From Lentisphaeria bacterium (GTDB lineage Bacteria > Verrucomicrobiota > Lentisphaeria > Oligosphaerales > Oligosphaeraceae): a stretch of DNA of 9,186 nucleotides. Both the position numbers and the translations under genes were made by a program. Below the pieces are notes generated by a model. That model had not been told where the DNA came from. It saw nothing but the letters and a program-made list of their open reading frames with translations, and did no database searches. The first letter of the stretch is position 1. Every line of letters begins with the position of its first letter. The DNA is taken from positions 1 through 9,186 of the forward strand of contig JAKSPA010000052.1 of the NCBI GenBank assembly GCA_024405235.1. Direction: 5' to 3'. Positions 6,392-9,186 of this stretch are shown here, one piece after another.

Positions 6392-6991
6392 TTAGAGCGC
6401 CTTGATGTCGCGCTGCTCAATAATCTCGGCCTTGGTGCGGAGCTTCTTCAGCGCCTCGAAAGTGGCCTTGACCACGTTGGACTGGTTGCTGCTGCCAAGA
6501 GACTTCGCAAGGACATCCTGGATGCCTGCGAGTTCCAGAACGGCGCGCATGCCACCGCCTGCGATGACACCAGTTCCCTGGCTGGCGGGCTTCATCATGA
6601 CCTTCGCCGCGCAGAAACGTGCATCGACTGCATGGCTGATGGTGCTGCCATTGGTGGGAACGGTCATAAGATGACGACGAGCCTGCTCGCCGCCCTTGCG
6701 GATGGCGTCAGAGACTTCGTTCGCCTTGCCGAATCCCATGCCGACGCGACCCTTCTTGTCGCCGACAACGATCAGAGCGCTGAAGGAGAAGTTCTTGCCG
6801 CCTTTGACGACTTTGGTCGAGCGGTTCACAACGATGGTGCGATCCTCGAACTCGTCCTGGACTTCTTCACGCTCACGGCGGTCATTGCGACGCTCGTTAC
6901 GACGCTGACCACGGCCTTCACCCTTGCGCGCTGGGGCCTGAGCCTCAGTGGTCTCCGCAACGGTCACATTCTCTTCAATTTCGTTTGCCAC
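6392..6991 (-). CDS. rpsE: 30S ribosomal protein uS5 (S5), N-terminally extended, GTG start
   Basis: uS5 sits near the mRNA entry channel of the 30S subunit and helps set decoding accuracy. The conserved core starts near residue 48 (EDRTIVVNRSTKVVKGGKNFSFSA) and includes VGDKKGRVGMGFGKANEV (76-93) and the C-terminal GSSNQSNVVKATFEAL (166-181). The protein has 199 residues against the usual 165 or so. The surplus is an N-terminal tail of about 45 residues, acidic at first and then rich in arginine and glutamate (GQRRNERRNDRREREE). The start is GTG at 6991, supported by AAGGAG nine bases upstream (7001-7006); there is no suitable ATG. The gap to rplR is 23 bases. Confidence 0.97.
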   Translation of the reverse strand: MANEIEENVTVAETTEAQAPARKGEGRGQRRNERRNDRREREEVQDEFEDRTIVVNRSTKVVKGGKNFSFSALIVVGDKKGRVGMGFGKANEVSDAIRKGGEQARRHLMTVPTNGSTISHAVDARFCAAKVMMKPASQGTGVIAGGGMRAVLELAGIQDVLAKSLGSSNQSNVVKATFEALKKLRTKAEIIEQRDIKAL

Positions 6992-7014
6992 GGTTGTTGT
7001 CTCCTTTTATTAGA

Positions 7015-7377
7015 TTAGAACTCGAGACCGGCCTTGCGGGCGGCGTCGGCCAGAGCCTTGACGCAGCCGTGGTAAGGGAAGCCGCCACGATCGAAGACCA
7101 CCTTCTTGATGTCCTTCGCCATTGCGCGCTCGGCAATTGCCTGCCCGATGATTTCGGCGCTCTTGATGTTGGCCGAAAGCTTCTGGGCCCGGAAATCCTT
7201 CTCGACAGTTGAAGCAGCCACCAGAGTGACTCCTGCTTCATCATCGATTACCTGAGTATAAATGTGCGCACCAGTACGGCAGACGCACAGACGTGGCTGG
7301 GCAGCAGTGCCAGACACCTTGTTGCGGATGTGACGATGACGACGAATCCGCGATTCTTTCTTGCTTAGCTTGCTCAT
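7015..7377 (-). CDS. rplR: 50S ribosomal protein uL18 (L18)
   Basis: uL18 binds 5S rRNA and, with uL5, anchors it in the central protuberance of the 50S subunit. The 120 residues match the family, with the basic N-terminus KKESRIRRHRHIRNKVSGT (6-24), the central HIYTQVIDD, and the hallmark C-terminal VVFDRGGFPYHGCVKALADAARKAGLEF region (93-120). YHGC replaces the more common YHGR. Its translation start differs from its neighbours: the nearest Shine-Dalgarno-like sequence, GAGG (7391-7394), is 13 bases from the ATG. The 158-base leader upstream carries three stem-loops, so translation of this gene may be separately controlled. Confidence 0.97.
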   Translation of the reverse strand: MSKLSKKESRIRRHRHIRNKVSGTAAQPRLCVCRTGAHIYTQVIDDEAGVTLVAASTVEKDFRAQKLSANIKSAEIIGQAIAERAMAKDIKKVVFDRGGFPYHGCVKALADAARKAGLEF

Positions 7378-7404
7378 TTTTAATGAATGTCCTCTAACTC
7401 ACCT

Positions 7405-7518
7405 GTCGCCGGCTTGGTACGGCGACCGCCACAAACCATCCAAAAAGATTCAGACAGTTTGCAGCGTGCTTTACTAATCGACGAAACTGGCCTGGCGGCA
7501 TTTTCACGCCGCTCGGCC
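7405..7518 (-). ncRNA. Candidate structured leader RNA between rplF and rplR
   Basis: The transcribed strand of this unusually long gap folds into three successive stem-loops. The first (7518-7489) has GGCC/GGCC outer arms, a two-base internal mismatch and GCGGCG/TGCCGC around TGAAAA. The second (7462-7431) pairs GCAAAC with GTTTGT. The third (7426-7405) pairs GTCGCCG with CGGCGAC, seven bases perfectly, around an eight-base loop, and ends 11 bases before the weak GAGG of rplR. No T-tract follows the hairpins, so termination is unlikely. A ribosomal-protein autoregulatory site is possible but not shown, and I recognise no described family. Confidence 0.45.
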
Positions 7519-7535
7519 AAATACGTCTAGGACGA

Positions 7536-8075
7536 CTACACCTTCTTGCCTTCCTTGAGGGAGAGCTGTTCGCCAGTGTAGCGCACGCCCTTGCCGTGAT
7601 AGGCATCGGGCACACGGTTGCTGCGGATGGTGGCGGCCACCTGTCCGACAGCCTGCTTGTCGATGGACTCCAGAACAAGATGTGTCTGATCCTTGACGGT
7701 CACAGTCACATTCTTTGGAACTTCCAGGACGCGGGGATTGCTATATCCAAGGTTCATGGTCAGCGTCTGTCCCTGGATGGCGGCACGATAACCGACTCCG
7801 ACGAAATCCAGCTCGACAGTGAAGCCAGTGTTGACGCCGATGATCATGTTGTTCAGCAGGCTGCGAACCAGACCATGGTTCATTTTGGTCTGGCGTGCAT
7901 CGCTGGCGCGCTTCACAAGGACTTCCTTGCCGTCAGCAGCGATTTCGACGCTGATGTCGGAAGGGATGGCCTGTGTGAGTGTTCCCTTTGGACCAGTGAC
8001 GGTAGCCACTCCGTCTTTGATCTCCACCTTCACCTTAGGATCCAGTGCGATCGGCTTGTTACCCATTCTTGACAT
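7536..8075 (-). CDS. rplF: 50S ribosomal protein uL6 (L6)
   Basis: uL6 lies near the sarcin-ricin loop and factor-binding site of the 50S subunit. The 179 residues match the family, starting MSRMGNKPIALDPKVKVEI and ending in the conserved YHGKGVRYTGEQLSLKEGKKV region; GVGYRAAIQG and LNLGYSNP-type motifs lie in between (seen here as MNLGYSNPR). The ATG at 8075 is preferred over the one at 8066 because GGAGG (8086-8090) lies ten bases from it and most homologues begin MSRIG. The gap to rpsH is 24 bases. Downstream, the gap to rplR is exceptionally long. Confidence 0.97.
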   Translation of the reverse strand: MSRMGNKPIALDPKVKVEIKDGVATVTGPKGTLTQAIPSDISVEIAADGKEVLVKRASDARQTKMNHGLVRSLLNNMIIGVNTGFTVELDFVGVGYRAAIQGQTLTMNLGYSNPRVLEVPKNVTVTVKDQTHLVLESIDKQAVGQVAATIRSNRVPDAYHGKGVRYTGEQLSLKEGKKV

Positions 8076-8099
8076 TTCTGCTATTCCTCCATGTTATCG

Positions 8100-8504
8100 C
8101 TACCAGACATAGCAGAGCAGTTCGCCACCGATGTTGCGCTTGCGTGCAACACGGTCAGTCACAAGCCCCTGGGAAGTGGTCAGGATGGCCACGCCGAGGC
8201 CGCCGAGAACGCGGGGGATCTCGGAACTGTTGACATAGACCCGGCAGGAGGGACGGCTGATGCGCTTGATTCCCTCGATGACAGGAGTAGCATTCTTGCC
8301 CTTGTATTTCAGGGTGATGTTCAGGGCTTTCTTGTTGTTGCCCAGGTCTTCCACCTCGTATCCGTCGATGAATCCGTTCTCCTTCAGAGTCTCGGCCAAT
8401 GCGGCCTTGATCTTGCTGGAGGGCATGGACACGGTCGGCAGCTTCGCGTTTGAGGCGTTGCGCACCCGGGTCAGCATATCTGCAATTGGATCGCTCATGC
8501 TCAT
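8100..8504 (-). CDS. rpsH: 30S ribosomal protein uS8 (S8)
   Basis: uS8 binds helix 21 of 16S rRNA and is a primary assembly protein; in E. coli it is also the translational repressor of the spc operon. The 134 residues have the standard start DPIADMLTRVRNA and the standard end GLVTDRVARKRNIGGELLCYVW, both 16S rRNA-binding hallmarks. Two ATGs open the gene (MSMSDP). The first is chosen because GGAGG (8514-8518) lies nine bases before it. The gene begins 19 bases after rpsN. An S8-type repressor site, if present, would be expected near the rplE start, which is outside the window. Confidence 0.97.
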   Translation of the reverse strand: MSMSDPIADMLTRVRNASNAKLPTVSMPSSKIKAALAETLKENGFIDGYEVEDLGNNKKALNITLKYKGKNATPVIEGIKRISRPSCRVYVNSSEIPRVLGGLGVAILTTSQGLVTDRVARKRNIGGELLCYVW

Positions 8505-8523
8505 GGTTGTATGCCTCCGTTGG

Positions 8524-8709
8524 TTACCAGCTCGCCTTGGTCACGCCAGGGATCAGACCATTGCTGGCCAGTTCACGCAGGCAGATGCGGCACAGGTGGA
8601 ATTTGCGATAGACGGCGCGGACACGGCCGCAGCGTTCACAGCGGGTGTATGCCCGGCTGCTGAACTTCGGGGTCCGTTGGGACTTGACAATCAGACTTTT
8701 CTTAGCCAC
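8524..8709 (-). CDS. rpsN: 30S ribosomal protein uS14, zinc-binding type (S14Z), GTG start
   Basis: uS14 is a late-assembly protein in the head of the 30S subunit. This is the short zinc-ribbon form: 61 residues with two CxxC pairs (CERC and CRIC, 12 residues apart) that coordinate zinc, and the conserved end LASNGLIPGVTKASW. The start is GTG at 8709, giving the family-typical VAKKSLIVK start, with GAGGAGG eight bases upstream (8718-8724) overlapping the rplE TGA. An in-frame ATG at 8748 lies inside rplE and would add 13 unrelated residues, so it is rejected. Keeping the zinc form means ribosome assembly depends on zinc unless a zinc-free paralogue exists elsewhere. Confidence 0.96.
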   Translation of the reverse strand: MAKKSLIVKSQRTPKFSSRAYTRCERCGRVRAVYRKFHLCRICLRELASNGLIPGVTKASW

Positions 8710-8722
8710 AGCAGTATCCTCC

Positions 8723-9186
8723 TCAGTTCTTGGCGAAGGGCATGCCAATCAGTGCGAGGAGGTCACGGGCCTCGTCGTCGGTCTTGGCAGTGGTTACGAT
8801 TGTGATGTTCATACCCACCGTGTGCTTGGCCTTGTCCATGTCGATCTCGGTGAAGACAGACTGGTCAGCCAGACCGAAGGTGTAGTTGCCTGCACCGTCG
8901 AAGGACTTGGTGGGAACGCCGCGGAAGTCGCGGACGCGTGGCAGAACGATATTCACCAGCCGGTAGAGGAAGTTGTACATCTTCTCACGGCGGAGAGTCA
9001 CAGAGGCACCCACGTTCATGCCTGCACGCAGTTTGAACTGTGAGATGTTCTTTGTGGTCTTGGTGATCACAGCCTTCTGGCCGGTGATCTTGCCCAGTGT
9101 CTCAACCACTTCGTTGAGGGTCTCGCGATCCTTGTCGGTGGAAACGCCACTGTTCAGAACAACCTTGACCAGCTTCGGAATCTGCA
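8723..9186 (-). CDS. rplE: 50S ribosomal protein uL5 (L5), 5' end outside the window
   Basis: uL5 binds 5S rRNA and forms part of the central protuberance, contacting P-site tRNA and the small subunit. The visible 153 residues are the C-terminal five-sixths. Homology runs from QIPKLVKVVLNSGV through GQKAVITKTTKNISQFKLR, the signature region LPRVRDFRGVPTKSFDG and the C-terminal ITIVTTAKTDDEARDLL, ending IGMPFAKN. About 30 N-terminal residues lie beyond base 9186. An internal GTG at 9109 is not the start, since homology continues upstream in frame. The TGA overlaps the rpsN Shine-Dalgarno, which suggests translational coupling. Confidence 0.97.
   Translation of the reverse strand, partial: QIPKLVKVVLNSGVSTDKDRETLNEVVETLGKITGQKAVITKTTKNISQFKLRAGMNVGASVTLRREKMYNFLYRLVNIVLPRVRDFRGVPTKSFDGAGNYTFGLADQSVFTEIDMDKAKHTVGMNITIVTTAKTDDEARDLLALIGMPFAKN

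Noticed and set aside
5882..7018. Long plus-strand open frame of 378 codons opposite rplO and rpsE
   Set aside because: It lies antisense to two unmistakable ribosomal protein genes; its openness follows from their codon use, and the translation shows no recognisable domain.
7394..7678. Minus-strand open frame across the rplF-rplR gap
   Set aside because: Most of it overlaps rplF in another frame and the tail resembles no ribosomal protein; no ribosome binding site. The gap is better described as structured leader.
8710..8748. Upstream ATG start for rpsN, giving 74 residues
   Set aside because: It lies inside rplE and adds residues foreign to the family; the GTG at 8709 has an ideal Shine-Dalgarno and gives the normal 61-residue protein.
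1..9186. CRISPR arrays, tRNA or rRNA genes, insertion sequences, phage or defence genes
   Set aside because: No repeat-spacer pattern, transposase, integrase, terminal repeats or RNA gene could be recognised on either strand.

Overview
The window is bacterial chromosome in which every clear gene lies on the minus strand, so transcription runs from high to low coordinates. The right-hand half is the end of the spc ribosomal-protein operon: rplE (5' end outside the window), rpsN, rpsH, rplF, rplR, rpsE, rplO, secY. The order is the usual bacterial one, except that rpmD (uL30) is missing between rpsE and rplO. A strong intrinsic terminator follows secY, so the run does not continue into adk/map/infA/rpsM as it does in many bacteria.

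The left-hand half holds unrelated metabolic and regulatory genes: nagB (glucosamine-6-phosphate deaminase), an XRE-cupin regulator, an AMP-forming acyl-CoA synthetase, and a peptide-type ABC transporter ATPase that stops abruptly at its 3' end. The regulator and the synthetase probably form a working pair. The ATPase starts 19 bases after the synthetase and is probably cotranscribed with it. The first 49 bases may hold the tail of a convergent plus-strand gene.

Strong AGGAGG-type ribosome binding sites precede most spc genes, two of which (rpsN, rpsE) start with GTG. The zinc-ribbon form of uS14, the loss of uL30, the extended uS5 and uL15, and the gut-anaerobe style of the acyl-CoA synthetase and XRE-cupin pair suggest an anaerobic, possibly host-associated bacterium. 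A PVC-group lineage (Lentisphaerota or Kiritimatiellota type) is my best guess, but this is a weak inference from protein resemblance and no 16S rRNA is present.

The least explained parts are non-coding. Most spc gaps are about 10-25 bases, but two are long (rplF-rplR, 158 bases; rplO-secY, 121 bases) and both fold into multi-helix structures on the transcribed strand. The rplO-secY element is the best candidate for an undescribed cis-regulatory RNA. A smaller stem-loop with a possible pseudoknot lies between the regulator and the acyl-CoA synthetase, and a perfect 12-bp dyad lies between nagB and the regulator. I see no tRNA or rRNA gene, CRISPR array, insertion sequence, phage gene or defence system.
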